DNA of 8,312 nucleotides from Halococcaceae archaeon (GTDB taxonomy: Archaea > Halobacteriota > Halobacteria > Halobacteriales > Halalkalicoccaceae): NCBI GenBank assembly GCA_007128515.1, contig SKXI01000060.1, positions 1 to 8,312 of the forward strand. The letters are read 5' to 3'. A program made the position numbers and the translations under genes. Below, in pieces: positions 1-6,019 of this stretch. Under the pieces are notes generated by a model that saw only the letters and a program-made list of their open reading frames with translations, was not told where the DNA came from and searched no databases. Numbering within the stretch: position 1 is the stretch's first letter; every line of letters starts with the position of its first letter.

Positions 1-1625
1 CCCATGCCGCCCATGTCCATGTCGTCGTCATCGCCGTCGTCCGAGGAGACGGCGAGGTCGCCCGCGGCGATCACGTCGTCGATGCGCAGGATCATGACGG
101 CGGCCTCGGTGGCCGACTCGAGCGCCTGGGTCTTCACGCGCAGCGGCTCGAAGACGCCCTCCTCGCCCATGTCGATCACGTCGCCGGTGTAGGCGTCGAG
201 CCCGTCCGCGGCGTCGCCGGCGGAGTGCTGGCTTCTGAGTTCGACCAGCGAGTCGATGGGGTCGAGGCCGGCGTTCTCGGCGAGCGTCCGTGGGATCACT
301 TCGAGCGCGTCGGCGAACGCCTCGACGGCGAGCTGCTCGCGGCCGCCGACGGAGTCGGCGAAGTCCCGGAGTTCGAGCGCGAGCGCCACCTCGGGCGCGC
401 CGCCGCCGGGCAGCACCCTGCCGTCCTCGAGCGTGACGCGGACGACGCCGAGGGAGTCCTCGACGGCCCGCTCGACCTCGTCGACGACGTGGTCGGTGCC
501 GCCGCGGAGGACGATCGTGACGGATTTGGCGTCCTCGACGTCCTCGACGAAGATGCGCTGGTCGCCACCGATGTCCTTCTGGGCGACGCTCCCGGCGTAG
601 CCGAGGTCCTCACTGGAGAGGTCCGAGACGTCGCTGACGACACGGGCGCCCGTCGCACGCGCGAGCTGCTTGAGGTCGGACTTCTTCGCACGGCGCACCG
701 CGATGATGCCCTCCTTCGCGAGGAAGTGCTGGGCCATGTCGTCGATGCCCTTCTGGACGAAGACGACGTCCGCGCCGGCGTCTTTGATCTGGTCGACCAT
801 CTCGCGGAGCTGGCCCTCTTCCTGCTCGAGGAACTGCTGGAGCTGGCTCGGGTCGGTCACGTTCACCTCGGCGTCGATCTCGGTCTCTTTGACCTCGAGC
901 GCCGAGTCGAGCAGCGCGACGTTCGCCTCCTCGACGAAGTAGGGCATGTTCTCGTCGACGCGCTCCTTGTCGACGATGACGCCCTCGATCAGCTCCGACT
1001 CGTCGACCGATCCGCCGACGACCTTCTCGACTTTGACGTTCTCGGTGTCGATGCCCTCGTCGTCCGCGACCGCGCGCACGGCGTCGACGACGAGTTCGGC
1101 GAGCAGCTCCTTCGCGTTCTCGGCGCCCTTGCCCGTCATCGCCGTCGCGGCGATCTGGCGGAGCAGCTCCGTGTCCTCGACGTCGACCTCGACCGCCTCG
1201 CCCTCCAGGGCCTCCTTCGCGTGGGCAGCGGCCTGTCGGTAGCCCTGTGCGAGCGTGGTGGGGTGGATCTCCTGTTCGAGGAGGTCCTCGGCCTGCTTCA
1301 GCAGCTCGCCCGCGACGACGACCGCGCTCGTGGTCCCGTCGGCGACCTCGTCCTCCTGGGTCTCCGAGACCTCGACGATCATGTTCGCCGCCGGGTGCTC
1401 GATGTCCATCTTCGAGAGGATCGTCACGCCGTCGTTCGTGACGACGACCGAGCCACCGGAGTCGACGAGCATCTTGTCCATCCCTTTCGGGCCGAGCGTG
1501 GTGCGTACGGCTTCCGCGACCGCTTTGCCCGCGGTGATGTTCATCGACTGGGCGTCCCGCCCGGTCGCTCGCTGGCTGTCCTCCCCGAGGATGATCATCG
1601 GTTGTCCCTGCATTCGCTGTGACAT
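1..1625 (-). CDS. ths: Thermosome subunit (group II chaperonin, CCT/TCP-1 family), 3' end cut by the window edge
   Basis: Subunit of the cytosolic double-ring ATP-driven protein-folding chamber of archaea. 541 codons are visible; haloarchaeal subunits are roughly 550-560 residues, so only the extreme C-terminus is missing. Nucleotide-binding signatures are in the expected order: [10 protein letters not shown] (res 44-53), NDGVTIL (64-70), GDGTT (95-99, with D96), the GGGAPE segment (407-412), and D390 in VEDSLGVV, matching the conserved catalytic Asp of the family. The protein ends in an acidic run ([10 protein letters not shown]) leading into Gly-Gly-Met, the start of the usual GGM tail. The start MSQRM is chosen because haloarchaeal orthologues begin this way and because AGGTGAT lies just upstream (1627-1633). 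An internal Met at 1613 is the alternative. It lies 116 bp downstream of the dim2-like gene on the same strand but has its own TATA box. Haloarchaea carry several paralogues; I cannot say which this is. Confidence 0.97.
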   Translation of the reverse strand, partial: MSQRMQGQPMIILGEDSQRATGRDAQSMNITAGKAVAEAVRTTLGPKGMDKMLVDSGGSVVVTNDGVTILSKMDIEHPAANMIVEVSETQEDEVADGTTSAVVVAGELLKQAEDLLEQEIHPTTLAQGYRQAAAHAKEALEGEAVEVDVEDTELLRQIAATAMTGKGAENAKELLAELVVDAVRAVADDEGIDTENVKVEKVVGGSVDESELIEGVIVDKERVDENMPYFVEEANVALLDSALEVKETEIDAEVNVTDPSQLQQFLEQEEGQLREMVDQIKDAGADVVFVQKGIDDMAQHFLAKEGIIAVRRAKKSDLKQLARATGARVVSDVSDLSSEDLGYAGSVAQKDIGGDQRIFVEDVEDAKSVTIVLRGGTDHVVDEVERAVEDSLGVVRVTLEDGRVLPGGGAPEVALALELRDFADSVGGREQLAVEAFADALEVIPRTLAENAGLDPIDSLVELRSQHSAGDAADGLDAYTGDVIDMGEEGVFEPLRVKTQALESATEAAVMILRIDDVIAAGDLAVSSDDGDDDDMDMGGM

Positions 1626-1650
1626 AATCACCTACCGATTGATTGTCGTT

Positions 1651-1660
1651 CTATATAAAG
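1651..1660 (-). promoter_or_regulatory. Probable TATA box of the thermosome gene
   Basis: The minus strand reads CTTTATATAG, a good archaeal TATA element. An A/T-rich stretch with CGAT lies just upstream on that strand (about 1661-1671) where a BRE would be expected. Transcription starting about 25 nt downstream would begin near 1630, giving a leader of only about 5 nt. The AGGTGAT Shine-Dalgarno-like sequence at 1627-1633 would then be only partly transcribed from this promoter. Haloarchaeal chaperonin genes are known to be heat-inducible from compact promoters; that this one is heat-regulated is inference. Confidence 0.7.
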
Positions 1661-1717
1661 TGATCGAAAACGGATCGCGATGCCACGTTTCGCCCTGCTA
1701 GACAGGCTGTGCCAATC

Positions 1718-1740
1718 GTTCGCGAACAGTTTAAATACCG
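1718..1740. promoter_or_regulatory. Palindrome plus TATA-like element just after the dim2-like gene
   Basis: GTTCGCGAAC at 1718-1727 is a perfect 10-bp palindrome. It directly abuts TTTAAATA-type sequence (1729-1737) that can be read as a TATA element on either strand. On the minus strand it sits about 105 bp upstream of the thermosome start, so it could be a second, distal promoter or a regulator-binding site for the chaperonin gene. The arrangement is visible in the sequence; the role is inference. Confidence 0.35.
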
Positions 1741-1741
1741 A

Positions 1742-2290
1742 TCAGCCGGTGAACCGGTGTGTCGAGAACTGCTCGCGCTTTCGTTCGTTGTGCTTGCGTT
1801 CGAGAAACGAGTAGACGGTGCCGTGTGGCGCACCGTCGAGCAGCATCTCGGCCGCCTCGCGAACGGTCTGGACCTCCTCCGGCTGACCGATGATCCCGAG
1901 CGTCGAGCCGTAGACGACGACGACCGCGCCGGAGAGCTGTTCCATCAGCTCGCGGGTCCGGCCTCCCTTGCCGATGAGCCGTCCCTTCTTTCGCTTCCGG
2001 TCGTTGGCGTTGCGCGAGTGTGCGTCGATGTCGATCAGGTCGAACATCCGTAGCTCGTCCTCGAGGAGCGTCAGCGCGTCCTCCGGGGGGAACCCGCGAC
2101 CGATCGCCTTCACGATCTCGGGGCCGTTGAGACCCAGCACCGGATCGCCGACGCTCTCCACTCGTACCGAACCGCTCTCCGAGTCGACGTCGAGACGAAC
2201 CTCCGCCCGTCGTTCGATCTCACGGAGGGTCTCGCCGCCCGCACCGATGAGCACGCCGATGCGGTCCTGCGGAATCGTCACGTGCTGCAT
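1742..2290 (-). CDS. dim2: Archaeal Dim2/Pno1-like protein with two KH domains (rRNA processing)
   Basis: A 182-residue RNA-binding protein of the universal archaeal KH family related to eukaryotic Dim2/Pno1, which binds near the 3' end of small-subunit rRNA during ribosome maturation. KH1 is N-terminal with GxxG loop GAGG at res 16-19 (IGVLIGAGGETLREIE). The AIGRGFPPEDAL segment (62-73) is a hallmark of this family. KH2 has GxxG loop GKGG at 107-110 (GRLIGKGGRTRELME) after a basic stretch RKRKKGR. The tail is short and basic. Length matches the family. The start at 2290 is supported by AGGAG on the minus strand 4 nt upstream (2295-2299). It is followed by the thermosome gene in the same direction, an arrangement I recall from other haloarchaea. 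The usual partner rio1, which I recall directly upstream of dim2 in other haloarchaea, is absent here and replaced by the divergent liv operon. The function is by homology; domain assignment is firm. Confidence 0.93.
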   Translation of the reverse strand: MQHVTIPQDRIGVLIGAGGETLREIERRAEVRLDVDSESGSVRVESVGDPVLGLNGPEIVKAIGRGFPPEDALTLLEDELRMFDLIDIDAHSRNANDRKRKKGRLIGKGGRTRELMEQLSGAVVVVYGSTLGIIGQPEEVQTVREAAEMLLDGAPHGTVYSFLERKHNERKREQFSTHRFTG

Positions 2291-2310
2291 GGCTCTCCTA
2301 CCGGGTGCGC

Positions 2311-2322
2311 CCGTTTAAACGG
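2311..2322. promoter_or_regulatory. 12-bp palindrome at the likely dim2 TATA box
   Basis: CCGTTTAAACGG is a perfect 12-bp palindrome whose core TTTAAA (2314-2319) can act as a TATA element. On the minus strand it is preceded by CGAACC, a plausible BRE, and its centre is about 26 bp from the dim2 start codon. That geometry predicts a leaderless transcript, although an AGGAG motif also lies just before the ATG. As a palindrome it could serve as a TATA box in either direction or as an operator. Confidence 0.5.
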
Positions 2323-2370
2323 TTCGGCCGCGTCCGCGGGCCACCGGTTCGGCCGCGTCCGCGGGCCACC
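2321..2370. repeat. Perfect 25-bp tandem duplication
   Basis: The 25-bp unit at 2321-2345 (begins GGTTCGGCCGCG, ends GCGGGCCACC) is repeated without a mismatch at 2346-2370. Each unit contains a small hairpin, CCGCG-TC-CGCGG (2328-2339 in the first copy). The array immediately abuts the TTTAAA palindrome, so on the minus strand it lies directly upstream of the putative BRE/TATA of dim2, and one copy supplies the BRE-like CGAACC. It could be a recent slippage or duplication event, or paired regulator sites. The repeat is certain; the function is unknown. Confidence 0.95.
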
Positions 2371-2378
2371 GTATACTG

Positions 2379-2481
2379 ATAGGGATCATCGTAGCCACCC
2401 GGAGATCCCAGTGGCCGATACACCGATCCCGTCTCTCGGTCCTGTATTTCGAAATCTATGAACTTCTACGATGATCCCTAT
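2379..2481. repeat. Perfect 16-bp inverted repeat enclosing 71 bp
   Basis: The left arm ATAGGGATCATCGTAG (2379-2394) is the exact reverse complement of the right arm CTACGATGATCCCTAT (2466-2481). Allowing one mismatch the arms extend outward to 2376 and 2484. The 71-bp spacer carries the palindrome ATTTCGAAAT (2446-2455) and two more GATCCC hexamers (2404-2409, 2425-2430). No clear target-site duplication flanks the arms. The layout fits a MITE-like or IS-derived remnant, or a pair of operator sites between the divergent dim2 and liv promoters. There is no coding capacity for a transposase. Confidence 0.93.
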
Positions 2482-2500
2482 GAGAGTTTCACCGAGAGAC
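2431..2500. repeat. 10-bp inverted repeat interleaved with the 16-bp repeat
   Basis: GTCTCTCGGT (2431-2440) is the exact reverse complement of ACCGAGAGAC (2491-2500). The left arm lies inside the 16-bp inverted repeat and the right arm outside it, so the two pairs interleave (pseudoknot-like order) and cannot both form as simple nested stems. A 10-bp match at this distance is unlikely but not impossible by chance. Confidence 0.7.
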
Positions 2501-2580
2501 CCACCGCAACCGTGCGCCGTTCGGTACCCTCCTCGCGGATCACCCCCGACGCGGAGGCTACCGTCGACTGTCACCATCAT

Positions 2581-2594
2581 CCATATTTATATGG
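2581..2594 (+). promoter_or_regulatory. Dyad-symmetric TATA box, probable liv operon promoter
   Basis: CCATAT-TT-ATATGG is a 12-base dyad around a TT centre and contains a strong archaeal TATA sequence. Transcription starting about 25 bp downstream would begin near 2611-2614, leaving a leader of about 13-16 nt before the ATG at 2627. No Shine-Dalgarno is visible in that leader. The symmetry could let the element direct transcription both ways or let a dimeric repressor compete with TBP; both are inference. Confidence 0.65.
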
Positions 2595-2626
2595 GCGTCT
2601 CCCACTACACGGTAGCAGGGTTAACA

Positions 2627-3937
2627 ATGATAGGAGAACCAGGTTCAATCCGAAACAACGAAAACACCCCTGGCGGGAGGGCGGGGCCGCGGGTCGACAG
2701 GCGGTCGTTCCTGAAGGCGACCGGTACCGGGCTCGCTGCGACGGGGCTCGCGGGCTGTCTGGGTGACGACGACGACGGTACCGTCACGCTGGGCGCGATG
2801 TACATCTTCTCCGGGTTCGCCTCGCTCTACGGCGACGAGGCCGAACGAGGGTTCGACCTCGCGGTCGAGGAGATAAACGAAAACGGCGGCATCGACGGAC
2901 AGGACGTCGAGATCATCGCGCGTGACACCGAGGGGGACGCCGACACGGCGATCAGGCAGATGACGAGCCTGATCGAAGAAGACGGCGTCGACGGGCTGTT
3001 CGGTCTCGACAGCAGCGGGGTCGCACAGGCGATGGCCCCACAGGTCGAAGAGCAACGGGTACCGTTGATGGTCACGCACGCGGCGACGCCGTTTCTCACC
3101 TCGCCGGAGGGCGAACACGACAACTCGGTCGGCAACGAGTGGGTGTTTCGCAACTGCAACAACCTCTCGATCGACATGTACGGCGCGGCACAGGTCGCGG
3201 CCGAGCTCAACGCCACCGAGTGGGCGACGATCGGGCCGGACTACGCGTTCGGCTACGAGACCTGGGACTACTTCCAGGCCTACCTCGAGGGGCTGGGCGC
3301 CGACGCGGAGTTCACCGAGGAGCAGTACCCGGGGCTCGAGACGAGCGACTTCACGCCGTACATCAGTTCGGTCATCGGCGCGGAGCCCGACGGCGTGATC
3401 ACGCCGCTGTGGGGCGCCGACCTGACGACGTTCCTCGGACAGGCCGACGAGGCTGGCTGGTTCGACGAGATCGAGTACACGCTGTTCAGCGTCGGCATGG
3501 GGACCGACCTGCCGGCCGACGGCTCACCCCTTCCGGAGGGCCAACACGCCTCGACGCGCTACGACCCGTTCGTTCCCGAGAGCGAGGAGAACGAGACGTT
3601 CCGCGAGACCTACTACGAGGAGTACGACACGCTCCCGACGTACAACGCCGAGGGGGCATACAGGGCGGTCTACCTGTACAAGGACGCGATCGAGGGGGAC
3701 GAGAACGACCCCGAAGCGATCCGGGACACGTTCACCGGCATGGAGCACAGCGGCCCCGTCGGCGAGTACCGGTTCGACGAGGAGACGAACCAGGCGGTCG
3801 TGCCCGCCATCTGGGGGGCGGTCAGCCAGGACGAGGAGTGGGAGAGCAACGTCCTCGATCCTGTCGACGTCTACGACGTGACCTCCGACGAGCTGGACGA
3901 TCTGCTCGCCGACTCCGAGTTGCCGTCGGGGGTGTAG
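2627..3937 (+). CDS. livK: ABC transporter substrate-binding lipoprotein, branched-chain amino acid (LivK/HAAT) type
   Basis: Extracellular solute-receptor of the LivHMGF transporter, 436 residues. The signal region has a twin-arginine motif DRRSFLK (RR at 25-26), a short hydrophobic stretch (ATGTGLAATGLAG) and a lipobox LAGC with C44 as the lipidated residue. The mature protein therefore folds before Tat export and is anchored to the outer face of the membrane. The body is a type I periplasmic-binding fold: TLGAMYIFSG and RGFDLAVEEINENGGIDG near the N-terminus, DSSG at 128-131, and THAAT at 150-154, aligning with ligand-contacting segments of leucine-binding proteins. The sequence is strongly acidic, as in haloarchaea. 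The start at 2627 was chosen over upstream in-frame ATGs (2471, 2591) because those precede or overlap the TATA box. It is first in the operon, 13 nt before livH. The substrate could be branched-chain amino acids, amides or aromatic or short organic acids; the sequence does not decide. Confidence 0.95.
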   Translation: MIGEPGSIRNNENTPGGRAGPRVDRRSFLKATGTGLAATGLAGCLGDDDDGTVTLGAMYIFSGFASLYGDEAERGFDLAVEEINENGGIDGQDVEIIARDTEGDADTAIRQMTSLIEEDGVDGLFGLDSSGVAQAMAPQVEEQRVPLMVTHAATPFLTSPEGEHDNSVGNEWVFRNCNNLSIDMYGAAQVAAELNATEWATIGPDYAFGYETWDYFQAYLEGLGADAEFTEEQYPGLETSDFTPYISSVIGAEPDGVITPLWGADLTTFLGQADEAGWFDEIEYTLFSVGMGTDLPADGSPLPEGQHASTRYDPFVPESEENETFRETYYEEYDTLPTYNAEGAYRAVYLYKDAIEGDENDPEAIRDTFTGMEHSGPVGEYRFDEETNQAVVPAIWGAVSQDEEWESNVLDPVDVYDVTSDELDDLLADSELPSGV

Positions 3938-3950
3938 AGCGCGTCCACCT

Positions 3951-4844
3951 ATGGATCTCAGTGTCATACTGTGGTTCGTTAGTATCGCCGATATCGTCAT
4001 CGGGCTGAGCCTCGGGAGCCGGCTGTTCCTGATCGCGGTCGGACTGAGCCTGATCTTCGGCGTACTCGGCGTGCTCAACTTCGCACACGGGGCGTTCTAC
4101 ATGATCGGCGCCTACGTCGCGCTCGCCGTCACGAACCACCTGATCGATAACTTCTGGCTCGCCGTGGTCGCGGGCGCGCTCGCCGTCGGCGTGGTCGGCG
4201 TGCTGATCGAGGTGGGGACGATCCGGCCGCTGTACGAACGCGCTGAGGGCGAACTCGATCAGCTGATCGTCACCTTCGGGTTCGTCCTCGTCATCCACGA
4301 GGTGGTCCGGTTCGTCTGGGGCTCACAGCCGTACTCGATGGACGCTCCGGCGTCGCTGGCCTTCTCGGTCTCGATCGCCGGCAGCACGTTCAGCGCCTAC
4401 CGGCTGTTCGTGATCGGCGCCGCGTTCGTCGTCATGGCCGGGCTCTGGCTGTTCGTCACGAAGACGTACTTCGGCGCGCTCGTCCGCGGCACCTCCTCCG
4501 ACCGGGAGATGGCGTCGATGCTCGGCGTCGACGTGCCGAGGCTCTACACCGCCGTCTTCTTCCTCGGGAGCTTCCTCGCGGGCCTCGGCGGCGCGCTCTC
4601 GGCGCCCTTGCAGTCCACGAGCCCTGCGCTCGGCGATCAGGTGATCATCGACGCGTTCATCATCGTGGTGATCGGCGGCCTCGGCTCGATGTTCGGCGCG
4701 TTCGTCGGCGCGATGCTCGTCGGGCTGATGCAGGCGATCGGCCCGCAGTTCATCGCCGCCGGCCACATCGCGATCCCGTTCGTCGCGATGGTGATCGTCC
4801 TCCTCTTCCGACCGGAGGGCCTCTTCGGGGGGATCGGTGAATGA
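3951..4844 (+). CDS. livH: Branched-chain amino acid-type ABC permease LivH
   Basis: One of two membrane channel subunits of the importer, 297 residues, normal for LivH. It is a multi-spanning hydrophobic protein with the LivH hallmark GLSLIFGVLGVLNFAHGAF (LNFAHG at about 42-47) in the early membrane region. The cytoplasmic coupling loop that docks to the ATPases reads GTSSDREMASMLGVD at about 179-193. The conserved later segment VVIGGLGSMFGAFVGAMLVG follows, and the protein ends in the typical FRPEGLFG. The ATG lies 13 nt after the livK stop with no clear Shine-Dalgarno. Its stop overlaps the livM start as ATGA (4841-4844), which indicates translational coupling. It is expected to pair with LivM and be powered by LivG and LivF. 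Confidence 0.96.
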   Translation: MDLSVILWFVSIADIVIGLSLGSRLFLIAVGLSLIFGVLGVLNFAHGAFYMIGAYVALAVTNHLIDNFWLAVVAGALAVGVVGVLIEVGTIRPLYERAEGELDQLIVTFGFVLVIHEVVRFVWGSQPYSMDAPASLAFSVSIAGSTFSAYRLFVIGAAFVVMAGLWLFVTKTYFGALVRGTSSDREMASMLGVDVPRLYTAVFFLGSFLAGLGGALSAPLQSTSPALGDQVIIDAFIIVVIGGLGSMFGAFVGAMLVGLMQAIGPQFIAAGHIAIPFVAMVIVLLFRPEGLFGGIGE

Positions 4845-6019
4845 GCACGGGGGAGGAGGGGATCGCCGACCGGATCGGGGCGTTCGGCCACGAGGCGGTC
4901 AGAAACGGCTGGACGACCGAACGGTTCGCCCTGCTGGGGCTGCTCGGACTCGTGCTGGTCGCGTTCGGGCCGACGTTCCAGGTCTACCTGTTCACCGAGT
5001 TCATGATCATCGCGCTGTTCGCGCTCGCGTTCAACCTGCTCTACGGCTACACGGGGCTGCTCTCGTTCGGCCACGCGATGTTCTTCGCGGGCGGCTCCTA
5101 CGGGATGGCGATGGTGCTCCGGGATCTGACACCTCACGTCGCCGACGTCGTCGGGAGCGGGATCGCCCCGCTCGTGACGTTCGGCCTCGGTGCGGTCGCC
5201 GGCGTCCTGCTCGTGCTGCTCATCGCGATCCCGGTTGGCTGGCTCTCCGTTCGTCTCGAGGAGATCTACTTCGCGCTGATCACCCTCGCGTTCGGGATGC
5301 TCGTCTTCTCCGTCATCATCCAGAACCCCGGCGGGTTGACCAACGGCACCGACGGGATCATCGTGACCCTGGGGATCACCGAGATCGCCGGGATCGAGTT
5401 CCGACTCGGCGACCGGCAGACGTACTACTTCCTGACCGCCGCGGTCGTCCTCCCGTCGGTCTACGCGATCTGGCGAGTTGTCACCTCGCCGTTCGGCACC
5501 GTCTGCAAGGCGATCCGCGAGAGCCCGGACCGTGCGGCCGCCCTCGGCGTCGACGTCACCTACCACCGCTGGATGACGTTCGTCGTCTCCGCGGCGTTCG
5601 TCGGCGTCGCCGGCGTGCTGATGGCCGGCCTCGCGAACGTCGCCTCGCCGTACCACGCCCACTGGACGACGAGCGCCATCCCCGTCGTCGCGACCGTCAT
5701 CGGCGGGGCGACGTTCTTCGCGGGGCCGATCGTCGGGGCGTTCGTCTTCCTCTACGTCCGCTGGGGGATCAGCCGGTTCCCCGCGCTCGAGGCGCACTGG
5801 GAGCTCTTCTTCGGGCTGATGCTGATCGGCGTCGTCCTCTACTTCAAGCAGGGTGCCGCTGGCGGGCTGCTCATGCTCCGAGGCTGGCTCCTCGACGTGA
5901 GAGGCGCCTACGACCGAGGGGGCACCGACGCGGCTGTCGCGTACGCCAGAGAGTCGGCGAGCGCGCGACTCGGTCGCACCGGAGGCCCCTCGGAAACAGA
6001 GGGGGGTGAGCGCGAGTGA
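4841..6019 (+). CDS. livM: Branched-chain amino acid-type ABC permease LivM
   Basis: Second channel subunit of the importer, 392 residues. An N-terminal cytoplasmic stretch of about 28 residues precedes membrane spans. The LivM signature SFGHAMFFAGGSYG begins at about residue 75, NGTDGI lies in the middle, and the ATPase-coupling loop AIRESPDRAAALGVD is at about 223-237. After the last span the protein carries a hydrophilic tail of about 50 residues (from GWLLDVRGAYDRGG, ending in SETEGGERE), longer than the short C-terminus of many bacterial LivM proteins. The start overlaps the livH stop (ATGA) and the end overlaps the livG start (GTGA, 6016-6019). The frame stays open and motif-consistent throughout, so the tail is not a frameshift artefact as far as I can see. 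Its role is unknown. Confidence 0.96.
   Translation: MSTGEEGIADRIGAFGHEAVRNGWTTERFALLGLLGLVLVAFGPTFQVYLFTEFMIIALFALAFNLLYGYTGLLSFGHAMFFAGGSYGMAMVLRDLTPHVADVVGSGIAPLVTFGLGAVAGVLLVLLIAIPVGWLSVRLEEIYFALITLAFGMLVFSVIIQNPGGLTNGTDGIIVTLGITEIAGIEFRLGDRQTYYFLTAAVVLPSVYAIWRVVTSPFGTVCKAIRESPDRAAALGVDVTYHRWMTFVVSAAFVGVAGVLMAGLANVASPYHAHWTTSAIPVVATVIGGATFFAGPIVGAFVFLYVRWGISRFPALEAHWELFFGLMLIGVVLYFKQGAAGGLLMLRGWLLDVRGAYDRGGTDAAVAYARESASARLGRTGGPSETEGGERE

Noticed and set aside
225..1622. 465-codon plus-strand open frame opposite the thermosome
   Set aside because: It is a mirror of the minus-strand thermosome, Arg/Asp/Leu/Val-rich without any domain pattern. The opposing frame encodes every chaperonin motif in order.
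1746..1757. CCGGT-GA-ACCGG inverted repeat at the end of the dim2-like gene as a terminator hairpin
   Set aside because: It lies within the last codons and has only a 5-bp stem with no following T-run. Archaeal termination does not depend on such hairpins. It is probably incidental.
2386..2580. 64-codon minus-strand open frame in the divergent spacer
   Set aside because: Its ATG directly abuts the only nearby TATA element, so that element could not drive it. It runs through both inverted repeats, and the product resembles nothing I recognise.
2471..2626. N-terminal extension of the solute-binding protein from the in-frame ATG at 2471 or 2591
   Set aside because: The extension would place the TATA box inside the gene and push the twin-arginine signal far from the N-terminus. 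The ATG at 2627 gives a normal Tat lipoprotein signal.
3139..4008. 289-codon plus-strand open frame overlapping livK in another frame
   Set aside because: It is Arg/Gly-rich without motifs and ends inside livH. It is a frame shadow of livK.
4637..5797. 386-codon minus-strand open frame opposite livH/livM
   Set aside because: It is low-complexity Arg/Asp/Glu-rich sequence typical of antisense frames in high-GC haloarchaeal genes. The plus strand carries the intact permeases.
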